The notes under the pieces are model-generated. The model was not told the DNA's origin, made no database searches, and worked only from the letters and a program-made list of their open reading frames with translations. The translations under genes and the position numbers were made by a program. 64,000 nt of DNA from JAZKID01 sp965247525 (GTDB taxonomy: Bacteria; Pseudomonadota; Alphaproteobacteria; Rhizobiales; UBA4765): contig OZ252015.1 in NCBI GenBank assembly GCA_965247525.1, positions 558,001 to 622,000 of the forward strand, given 5' to 3'. Of this stretch, positions 41,695 to 49,149 are shown one piece after another (the stretch's first letter is position 1; the number at the start of each line of letters is the position of its first letter).

Positions 41695-42594
41695 CTATAA
41701 TGTCATTGTCCCCTGGCTCACAACCACGGCCTGTCCGCCAATACGCGTGCCTGACAGCCGTCCCGCGCTGATTTCAACCTCCAGATTGATACGGCTTGGG
41801 CGACCCATTTCGACACCTTGTTCAACAGCATAGGTATGCATGCCGTCCGCAAGGCTTTCATATCTCGCCAGAGCGCCAGCAAATGCCGCAGCGCCAGCAC
41901 CGGTTGCCGCATCTTCACGCAGCTCGCGGTCGATTGAGAACATGCGTGCCCGAAACTGAAAATCGCTTCCCTCAGGCAAGCGTGTATAGACATAGGCCGA
42001 CGAGCCGACACTGTCCGTCCAGATGGGCGCCATCGGGCGCAGCCGATGCAGCGCATCGCGGTCGCGCACGGGAATGCAGACATATTCAACACCCGCCGAA
42101 AAACGCACAGGCTTGTGATTGTCAAACCCGATATCGGACGGCATCAAGCCAAGGGCAACGGCAAGGCGTTCGCGCGGCGGTGCTTTTGCGGTCTCTAACG
42201 CCAGTTTTGGTGCATCAAATTCGGCTGTGCTTGGAGAGGTCGGGCTGAGATTAACCCCGCAACGTATAATACCGATGTGCTCTTCAAGAACAATAATCGC
42301 CTCATGCTGGTTTTGCCGTGAATATTTTTGCTCCGCCAGAAGGATTGCAGCGCCGAGCGTTGGGTGACCTGAAAAAGGCACTTCGCGCGATGGCGTGAAA
42401 ATACGAATGCGCGCCGTATGCACCGGATTATGCGGCGCTAAAACGAATACGGTTTCGGAAGGGCATATTTCGCGTGCAATGGCCTGCATTTCTTCCGTGT
42501 CCAGCTCGTCGGCATTATGGACGACCGCAAGCGAGTTTCCTGTCAAAACCTTATTGGTAAAAACGTCCAATATGTGAAATTCGAATTTGCGCAT
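41695..42594 (-). CDS. PhzF family isomerase-like protein
   Basis: A 299-residue protein of the PhzF/diaminopimelate-epimerase fold. It has the N-terminal GNSLAVVHNA, the IFTPSREVPFSGHPTLGAA motif with its conserved Gly-His-Pro-Thr, and the C-terminal-domain EDAATGAGAAAF segment, where the equivalent Thr-Gly-loop residues lie. Members isomerise or hydrolyse small aromatic or amino acid substrates, but most have no assigned role. The ATG at 42594 has a GAGGGGA site about 7 nt upstream; a TTG codon directly before it is the alternative. It stands alone between tRNA-Lys and miaA. Confidence 0.92.
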   Translation of the reverse strand: MRKFEFHILDVFTNKVLTGNSLAVVHNADELDTEEMQAIAREICPSETVFVLAPHNPVHTARIRIFTPSREVPFSGHPTLGAAILLAEQKYSRQNQHEAIIVLEEHIGIIRCGVNLSPTSPSTAEFDAPKLALETAKAPPRERLAVALGLMPSDIGFDNHKPVRFSAGVEYVCIPVRDRDALHRLRPMAPIWTDSVGSSAYVYTRLPEGSDFQFRARMFSIDRELREDAATGAGAAAFAGALARYESLADGMHTYAVEQGVEMGRPSRINLEVEISAGRLSGTRIGGQAVVVSQGTMTL

Positions 42595-42682
42595 CAATTT
42601 CCCCTCAAAGACATGGATTTTGTTATCTCAGAGCTAGCGGAAGCCTTGCGTCGCCGCAAGACAAGACTGTCGCGAGATATTT

Positions 42683-43585
42683 TCATCCTCGTATTTGTTG
42701 CAAAATTTCATCCGCTGACATTTGCGGCCAGTGCTTCATCTGTGTCCGAAACCATGTGTCCTGTCGCTTGGAGTAATGGCGCGAGGCCAATATAGCAGCT
42801 TCACTCGCGTCATCGCGGGAAATATCCCCGCGAAGATGGCTTAAAAGCTCGGGAACGCCAATCGCTTTCATCACAGGCATGTCTGCAGCAAGCTTTCGCG
42901 CCGCCAGCGCCTGCACCTCTTCAATCGCTCCTTCATCGATCATTGCATTAAAGCGTTTTGTGATGTTCTTACTGCGTTGTTCGCGGTCGCTGCGCAAAAC
43001 CACACAAAGCCAGTTGTCGGGGCTGATCAGCGGTTTGGATTTTTCCTTGTGCCAATCTTGAAGTGAACGGCCGGTTGCCTCAAAAACCTCCAAAGCCCGC
43101 ACCAGTCTTTGCGTGTCATTGACTTGCAAGCGCAATGCCGTTTCAGGGTCAATTTCTTTTAACCGTGCATGCAGTACAGACGCTTCTATATCTTGCGCTT
43201 CATGCCGCCATTTTTGCCGGATTGCATCAGGGATATCAGGAACAGGCGACAGTCCTTCAAAAAGCGTGCGAAAATAGAGCCCGGTTCCGCCTACTAAAAT
43301 TGGCGTTTTAATGCGGGCGATTTCTGCGCTGGCCTGCTTTGCCCATTCCGCTGCTGAAAAAGCGCAAGCACCGTCGACATGGCCATATAAAATGTGGAGC
43401 GCGCTTGTCTCATCTTTTGAGGACGGGCGCGCGGTAAGAAGGCGAAGATCGGCATAAACCTGCGCGCTGTCGGCATTAATGATGCTGCCACCTGTCCGCT
43501 TTGCAAGTTCAAGAGCCAGCGCTGACTTGCCGGATGCAGTTGCGCCTGCAATAGCAATACCACAATAAGGAATTTGGCTTGTCAT
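42683..43585 (-). CDS. miaA: tRNA dimethylallyltransferase
   Basis: A 300-residue enzyme with the P-loop GATASGKS (about 14-21) and the family signature INADSAQVYADL just after. LVGGTGLYFRTLFEGLSPVPD is the prenyl-acceptor binding region. It adds dimethylallyl to A37 of tRNAs that read UNN codons. Its start codon overlaps that of serB (the two ATGs share the bases C-A-T-G, with 2 nt in common), so both promoters must lie within the neighbour's coding region or start very close by. Confidence 0.95.
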   Translation of the reverse strand: MTSQIPYCGIAIAGATASGKSALALELAKRTGGSIINADSAQVYADLRLLTARPSSKDETSALHILYGHVDGACAFSAAEWAKQASAEIARIKTPILVGGTGLYFRTLFEGLSPVPDIPDAIRQKWRHEAQDIEASVLHARLKEIDPETALRLQVNDTQRLVRALEVFEATGRSLQDWHKEKSKPLISPDNWLCVVLRSDREQRSKNITKRFNAMIDEGAIEEVQALAARKLAADMPVMKAIGVPELLSHLRGDISRDDASEAAILASRHYSKRQDTWFRTQMKHWPQMSADEILQQIRG

Positions 43586-44480
43586 GAATTACGTCGTCGT
43601 CATTGTCGCAGAACCCGGTCAGCTTGAGCCTTCCTCTTTAAACGCATTGCAGGCAAAAATCACGGGGGCACAGGAACCGCTCTGGCTTTCGCAGAACGAG
43701 GCCTGTGAAATCAGCTTCGTTCCCCATGGGCCATTGGATAAAACAAAGCGGCTTGAGCTTGCCGCGCATTTCAAGACCCTTTTACCGCAGGCCTGCGACC
43801 TTGCCGTGCTTGAGCACCACAACCGCAAAAAGAAGCTGATCGTGACGGATATGGATGCAACGATCATTGAGGAAGAATCTCTCGATGAGCTTGCCGACGA
43901 GATGGGCATGAAAGACCACGTTGCGGCAATTACAGACCGTGCGATGCGCGGGGAAATCGATTTTGAATCCGCCCTTATTGAGCGCGTTGCCCTGCTACAA
44001 GGCCTGCCCATGCATGCGCTTGAAGCTGCAATGTCCCGCATCAAATTTTCACCCGGCGCCGAGTGCTTTATTGCAACTTGCAAAAAGCACGGTGCAAGAA
44101 CGGCGCTGGTGTCCGGCGGATTCACACTTTTTACCGAGCGCGTGGCTGCGCTGCTTCAAATCGATCACCACAATGCCAACACGCTTGAATTTGACAATGA
44201 CCAGCTCAAAGGCACAATTACGCTGCCCCTTCTCGATAAAGCTGCCAAGCGCACTCTCCTGCTGCATTATTGCAAAACTTATAATCTTCAGCCTGATGAC
44301 GCGCTCGCAATTGGTGATGGCTCGAATGATGTCGACATGATCGATGAAGCAGGACTTGGCATTGGCTACCGCCCGAAACCTTTACTGGTTTCATGCTGCG
44401 ATGCACATATCCTTGTGACACGTCTTGAAACCGCGCTTTTCTATCAAGGTTATCGCCGCTCGGAATTTGCGCCATCATAG
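43584..44480 (+). CDS. serB: Phosphoserine phosphatase
   Basis: A 298-residue HAD-family enzyme. It has an N-terminal ACT-like part, the catalytic DMDATII motif (nucleophile D89, acid D91), motif II with SGGFTLFTER and motif IV IGDGSNDVDMIDEAGLGIGY. It releases serine from phosphoserine in the last step of serine synthesis. It is divergent from miaA with overlapping start codons. Confidence 0.95.
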   Translation: MNYVVVIVAEPGQLEPSSLNALQAKITGAQEPLWLSQNEACEISFVPHGPLDKTKRLELAAHFKTLLPQACDLAVLEHHNRKKKLIVTDMDATIIEEESLDELADEMGMKDHVAAITDRAMRGEIDFESALIERVALLQGLPMHALEAAMSRIKFSPGAECFIATCKKHGARTALVSGGFTLFTERVAALLQIDHHNANTLEFDNDQLKGTITLPLLDKAAKRTLLLHYCKTYNLQPDDALAIGDGSNDVDMIDEAGLGIGYRPKPLLVSCCDAHILVTRLETALFYQGYRRSEFAPS

Positions 44481-44562
44481 TTACATGGTTGTCAAAGCGC
44501 ATAATTCCGCGCATGGTGCACCTATATATAAATCCATCTTTCCCAACAGCTGAAGTTAAAAC

Positions 44563-45081
44563 ATGACAGAGACAGACCCTTTGCTATCATTGATCGTTGC
44601 CGCTGCCGAAAATGGCGTGATCGGCAATGACAATTCACTTCCATGGAAACTCACATCAGATCTTAAACGCTTTAAAGCCGTGACATGGGGCAAGCCTGTT
44701 ATCATGGGCCGGAAAACCTATCTCTCCATCGGCCGCCCTCTTCCCGGACGGCATATCATTGTGCTGACGCGTGATGAAAGTTTTGAATCTGAAGGCGTCG
44801 ATATTGTCCACTCGCTCGATGAAGCCATTTCGCGCGCGGAAAACGTTGCACGTGCCACAAAAGTTGAAGAAATAATGATTGCCGGTGGCGCCGACATTTA
44901 CGCGCAGACGCTGGCAGATGCCGACCGGCTGTATTTCACAACTGTTCACGAAAAACCTGAAGGTGATGCCGTTTTCCCGCAATGGAATCCGCAGGAATGG
45001 GAAAAAGTCCACACTGAAAAATTACGGGCGTCGGAGCGCGATTCGGCGGCGACGACCTATGAGGTTTACGACAGGCTTTAA
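44563..45081 (+). CDS. folA: Dihydrofolate reductase
   Basis: The 172-residue protein has the DHFR start IVAAAENGVIGNDNSLPWKL and the NADPH-binding VIMGRKTYLSIGRPLPGRH segment. IMIAGGADIYAQ follows near the middle. It regenerates tetrahydrofolate for thymidylate and purine synthesis. In related genomes folA is commonly placed directly after thyA and before hflK. Here hflK follows but thyA has moved 6.7 kb away to the other strand. Confidence 0.96.
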   Translation: MTETDPLLSLIVAAAENGVIGNDNSLPWKLTSDLKRFKAVTWGKPVIMGRKTYLSIGRPLPGRHIIVLTRDESFESEGVDIVHSLDEAISRAENVARATKVEEIMIAGGADIYAQTLADADRLYFTTVHEKPEGDAVFPQWNPQEWEKVHTEKLRASERDSAATTYEVYDRL

Positions 45082-45172
45082 TAAAGGCATACAGCGCCAA
45101 TCAGCAAAACAGCTTGCCCTTTTCATATTCGGGCTTACACATCACCTTCAAGATCAAACAAGGAGCTTTCAT

Positions 45173-46279
45173 ATGTCGTGGAACAACACACCGGGTGGCC
45201 CATGGGGTTCCGGCGGCGACAATGGCGGTTCGCGCGAGCAAAAAAACAACCGTCCGACAGGCGGTGGTCCTGGCGATGATTTCATCAAGCGCCAGCAAGA
45301 TAAAATCAAAAATATTTTTCATGATGGCAATAACGGCTGGAACATCAAAGCCGTGGGCCTGCTCGTTCTTTTGTTTTTTATCGGATTGGTCATCGTCAAA
45401 TCTGCGTTTAGTATCGCGCCCGACCAGATTGGCATTGTCACGCGCTTTGGCGCGTATCAGGCGCCGCCGCGTCCGCCCGGCCTTAATTTTATGCTGTGGC
45501 CCATTGACCGTGTTCAGATTTTGCGTGTGACCGCTGAAAATCTCGAAGAGATTGGCTATCGCTCTGCTGGTGACCATAACGGGCGTCGCGACGTTCCAGA
45601 TGAATCGCAGATGCTGACCGCCGATGAAAATATCGTGTCCGTTGGCTTCAACGTAACGTGGGCGATCAAAGGCGATGTCCCACAGGATTTTCTGTTCAAT
45701 GTCGCCGAGGTTGAAGACACCATTCGCGCCGTTGCAGAAAGCGCAATGCGAGAGGTTGTCGGACGTAACCGCGCAGAAGATATCATCACAAAAGGACAGG
45801 CTATTTTGCAGGGCGATGTCGTTCGCATTATGCAGGAAACGCTGGACGGCTACAAAGCCGGCGTGCAAATCACCAATGTAACAATTTCGCGCCCTGAAGT
45901 CCCACCTGCCGTGCGCGAGGCGTTTAATGAAGTGCAACAGGCGGCGCAGGACGCACAGACATTCCAGAACCAAGCACAGCGAGATGCCAACCAGCAGCTG
46001 GCAAATGCCCGCGCGGATGCCGTGCAATCTATTCAGCAGGCTGAAGCCTATGCGCAGCGCGTTGTCGCCGAAGCCAAAGGTGACGCGGCGCGTTTTCTTT
46101 CCGTCTACAATGAATATAAAAACGCGAAAGACGTCACACAGCAGCGCATTTATCTTGAAACGATGGAGCGGGTCTTGGCGGGCGCAAACAAGGTCATCAT
46201 GCAGAACGGCGCAGGCGGGCAAGGCGTTGTGCCCTATTTGCCGCTGCCTGAATTACGCAAAAGCGGAGACGGCAAATGA
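45173..46279 (+). CDS. hflK: FtsH protease modulator HflK
   Basis: A 368-residue SPFH/band-7 protein. It has a Gly/Asn-rich cytoplasmic N-terminus, one membrane helix at about 60-80 (GLLVLLFFIGLVIVKSA), the SPFH domain starting IAPDQIGIVTRFGAY, and a coiled-coil C-terminal half rich in Ala, Gln and Glu. With HflC it forms a large cage around FtsH. The ATG at 45173 has AAGGAG 8 nt upstream; a longer frame from 44879 runs inside folA and is not used. It overlaps hflC by ATGA. Confidence 0.96.
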   Translation: MSWNNTPGGPWGSGGDNGGSREQKNNRPTGGGPGDDFIKRQQDKIKNIFHDGNNGWNIKAVGLLVLLFFIGLVIVKSAFSIAPDQIGIVTRFGAYQAPPRPPGLNFMLWPIDRVQILRVTAENLEEIGYRSAGDHNGRRDVPDESQMLTADENIVSVGFNVTWAIKGDVPQDFLFNVAEVEDTIRAVAESAMREVVGRNRAEDIITKGQAILQGDVVRIMQETLDGYKAGVQITNVTISRPEVPPAVREAFNEVQQAAQDAQTFQNQAQRDANQQLANARADAVQSIQQAEAYAQRVVAEAKGDAARFLSVYNEYKNAKDVTQQRIYLETMERVLAGANKVIMQNGAGGQGVVPYLPLPELRKSGDGK

Positions 46280-47157
46280 ACAGATCAACCTCAATTTTAG
46301 CCGTTGTCAGTGGCGTGGTGGTTTTGTTTATCGCCTTCAATTCGTTTTACATTGTGAAGGAAACGCAGCAAGCCATCCTGCTTCAATTTGGTGAAGTGAA
46401 AAGCATCGCGCGGGAGCCCGGCCTTTATCTCAAATTGCCTGAACCTTTGCAGAACGTGATCTACATCGAAGACAGGCTTCTTCCGCTGCAAACACCCGAA
46501 CTCGAAGTTGCTGACGCCGATCAGCGCCGATTTACAGTTGATGCTGTTGCACGTTGGCGCATCACCGATCCGTTGCGTTTTTACAAAGCTGTGCAAGGCA
46601 ATGTCGCTGCAGCCACCCGCCGTCTCGACGGATTTCTTCAAGGCTCCATCCGTAAAGTCATTGGCCGCCAGCCCTTTGCCGAGGTTCTAACCGTGAAGCG
46701 CGCGCAATTTATGCAGCAAATCGAAGCCGACCTTGATTCAGCTGTGAAGCCCTTTGGTGTCGAGCTTGCCGACGTGCGCATTCGACGGGCCGACCAGCCA
46801 AGTGACATTACCGGCCGCACATTTGAACGTATGAAATCTGATCGCGAACGCGAGGCCACAGAGTTGCGCGCACGCGGGCAAGAAGCCGCACGCAAAATCA
46901 ATTCCCAGACAGAACGTCAGTCTATTGCCATCCGTTCCGAAGCCCTGCGCCAGGCCGAAGTGCGTCGCGGCGAAGGCGACGCCGAGCGCAACAAAATTTA
47001 TGCGCAGGCTTATGGTCAAGACCCGCAGTTTTTTGCGTTTTATCGCAGCATGCGCGCTTATGAAACCGCACTTGATTCAAAGGACACAACCTTTGTCTTG
47101 ACCCCTGATTCAGAATTTCTGCGTTTCCTTGGGGCAACCAAAGCAACACGCCCTTAA
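46276..47157 (+). CDS. hflC: FtsH protease modulator HflC
   Basis: The 293-residue partner of HflK. An N-terminal membrane helix (ILAVVSGVVVLFIAFNSFYIV) is followed by the SPFH domain (FGEVKSIAREPGLYLKLP) and a helical C-terminal part (SEALRQAEVRRGEGDAERN). It overlaps the hflK stop by four bases and the next start by one base, so the proteins are translated as a unit and anchor in the inner membrane. Confidence 0.96.
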   Translation: MNRSTSILAVVSGVVVLFIAFNSFYIVKETQQAILLQFGEVKSIAREPGLYLKLPEPLQNVIYIEDRLLPLQTPELEVADADQRRFTVDAVARWRITDPLRFYKAVQGNVAAATRRLDGFLQGSIRKVIGRQPFAEVLTVKRAQFMQQIEADLDSAVKPFGVELADVRIRRADQPSDITGRTFERMKSDREREATELRARGQEAARKINSQTERQSIAIRSEALRQAEVRRGEGDAERNKIYAQAYGQDPQFFAFYRSMRAYETALDSKDTTFVLTPDSEFLRFLGATKATRP

Positions 47158-47342
47158 TGCGCGACTTTTTAACAGCGTTTGGCCTTTTGCTGGTGCTTGA
47201 AGGCCTGTCTTATGCTGCTTCACCGTCCGCAATGCGTGACGCGCTGATGAAAATACTGGCCTATCATGACGGTTTTTTGCGGCGATGCGGGTTTGGCGCC
47301 GCATTTGCCGGATTGGTTATCGTCTATTTTGCACGCTTTTAG
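47157..47342 (+). CDS. DUF2065 small membrane protein
   Basis: A 61-residue protein with two hydrophobic segments (DFLTAFGLLLVLEGLSYAA and FGAAFAGLVIVYFA). DUF2065 proteins are usually coded right behind hflC. The ATG shares one base with the hflC stop (TAATG). The function is not known. It is the last gene before the 110-nt gap that precedes degP. Confidence 0.9.
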   Translation: MRDFLTAFGLLLVLEGLSYAASPSAMRDALMKILAYHDGFLRRCGFGAAFAGLVIVYFARF

Positions 47343-47452
47343 ATGGGGCGGTGTTGGCTTGCGCACTCCCCAAAAATTTACAGATTTTTCCATGCTTCGG
47401 CCATGATTGGCTGACAATGCTTCTCTTCTCTTTCATCTGCTAAGGACACTTT

Positions 47453-48982
47453 ATGCGCTCATTTATTGCCTGCTGCACGAAAAGCCTGATGGCCCTTTCC
47501 TTGATGCTCGCGCTCAGCACCGTTATTTTGCTTGCAACATTGCATGAGAGTGGCGCGCAAATTCGTAAAGGCCCTGAGACTATCGCCGATATTTCGGAAA
47601 AGCTGCTTGATACGGTCGTCAACATTTCAACATCGCAGCGCGTGCCTCGTAGCCAGTCCGTGCAGGTTCCTGATCTTCCCGCTGATTCTCCTTTTCGTGA
47701 GTTCTTTGATGACTTTTTAAATAAGCATGGCCAAGGACAGGGTGGCCAAGGTGGTGACGATGCACCACAGTCGCGCACGCCGCAGCGCGTGTCGTCATTG
47801 GGTTCCGGTTTTATTATCGATGCCTCGGGCATTGTTATTACCAACAATCACGTTGTCGATGCGGCAGATGAAATTACTGTTATTTTGCATGATGGCCAGA
47901 AATTAAAAGCAAAGCTGCTTGGCAAAGACGCCAAGACAGATATCGCCGTTTTGAAAGTTGAAAGCACAGCGCCTCTTCCATTCGCAAAATTCGCCGATAG
48001 CGATAAATCGCGGATCGGTGAATGGGTTGTCGCCATTGGCAACCCCTTTGGCTTAGGCGGCTCGGTATCAGCAGGCATTATCTCGGCGCGCAACCGCGAC
48101 ATTCAAGCCGGTCCTTATGATGATTTCATTCAAACGGATGCAGCGATCAACCGCGGCAATTCGGGTGGGCCATTGTTTAATATGGACGGCGAAGTTGTTG
48201 GCATCACGACAGCTATTATTTCACCAGGTGGCGGCGGCGGGTCGGTGGGCATTGGCTTTGCCGTTCCCTCAAATATTGCACAAAATGTGATTTCACAGAT
48301 TCAGAAGTTTGGTGAAATTCACCGCGGATGGCTTGGTGTACGCATCACCTCCGTCACGGATGAAATCGCCGAAAGCCTTGGACTGCCAAAAGCGAAAGGC
48401 GCGCTTATTGCCGGTGTCAGCAAAGATGGACCAGCCGAAAAGGCCGGCATCCTGACCGGCGATGTGGTCGTCAATTTTGCCGGACGCGACATAACATCTC
48501 CGCGTGACCTGTCCCGCACTGTTGCAGATACGGCGATCGACGCGTCGACATCCGTCACGGTGTTTCGCAAAGGCAAAGAACAAAAGCTGTCTGTTAAAGT
48601 TGGCCGTTTGGAAGAAGACAAACAGGCGGCTGCCACAGACACAAATGACGATGAGGCGGACAAGCCTGCGCCGCCTGCCGGCAAAAGCATGAAAGGTCTG
48701 AAGCTATCCACATTGAGCCCCAGCCTGCGTGCGCAATATCGCGTCGATAAAGATATTAAAGGCGTTGTGGTCACAGCCGTTGATGAAAATTCCTTGGCCG
48801 GAGAGCGCCGCATTCAAGTCGGCGATACGATTGTTGAGGTGTCGCAGGAAACGGTTGCCAGCCCTGAAGATATTGAAAAGCGCTTTGCCGATCTCAGCAA
48901 GCAGGGGCGTAAATCTGCGCTTCTGCTGATTGCAAACGCAAAGGGCGAGCTCCGCTTTGTCACCCTGCCTTTAAAGGACTAG
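47453..48982 (+). CDS. degP: Periplasmic serine protease Do (DegP/HtrA)
   Basis: The 509-residue protein starts with a signal peptide (about residues 1-35). The trypsin-like domain has catalytic H133 (TNNHVV), D163 (KTDIAV) and S237 (RGNSGGP). Two PDZ domains lie at about 290-380 and 415-505, with an acidic linker (DTNDDEADKPAPP) between. It degrades or refolds misfolded envelope proteins. Its location after hflKC is the common alphaproteobacterial order. The start has no strong Shine-Dalgarno (AAGGACAC 8 nt upstream). Confidence 0.95.
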   Translation: MRSFIACCTKSLMALSLMLALSTVILLATLHESGAQIRKGPETIADISEKLLDTVVNISTSQRVPRSQSVQVPDLPADSPFREFFDDFLNKHGQGQGGQGGDDAPQSRTPQRVSSLGSGFIIDASGIVITNNHVVDAADEITVILHDGQKLKAKLLGKDAKTDIAVLKVESTAPLPFAKFADSDKSRIGEWVVAIGNPFGLGGSVSAGIISARNRDIQAGPYDDFIQTDAAINRGNSGGPLFNMDGEVVGITTAIISPGGGGGSVGIGFAVPSNIAQNVISQIQKFGEIHRGWLGVRITSVTDEIAESLGLPKAKGALIAGVSKDGPAEKAGILTGDVVVNFAGRDITSPRDLSRTVADTAIDASTSVTVFRKGKEQKLSVKVGRLEEDKQAAATDTNDDEADKPAPPAGKSMKGLKLSTLSPSLRAQYRVDKDIKGVVVTAVDENSLAGERRIQVGDTIVEVSQETVASPEDIEKRFADLSKQGRKSALLLIANAKGELRFVTLPLKD

Positions 48983-49149
48983 ACCTAAAACCTTGTAAAA
49001 GCGGCTATATTTGCATGGGCATTGGCAAATTGCATACCAAATACGAGCGCGAATGATGGCACACGACCATCGCCGCTTTTTAGGCTTGTGATCTTCTGCA
49101 AACTTATTACAATAAGGATATATTTAAATATTTACATAGTTTTTGAAAA

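Noticed and set aside
45101..46222. 373-codon open frame antisense to hflK
   Set aside because: It lies wholly opposite a well-supported gene, has no family pattern, and its arginine/aspartate/phenylalanine-rich composition is what reading a biased codon pattern backwards gives. Similar shadows occur opposite the membrane protein (1942-2910) and the RND pump (6811-7590).
47343..47452. Intrinsic terminator after DUF2065
   Set aside because: GGGGCGGTG and CACTCCCC pair only with a bulge and are followed by A residues, not T. The evidence is too weak to call.
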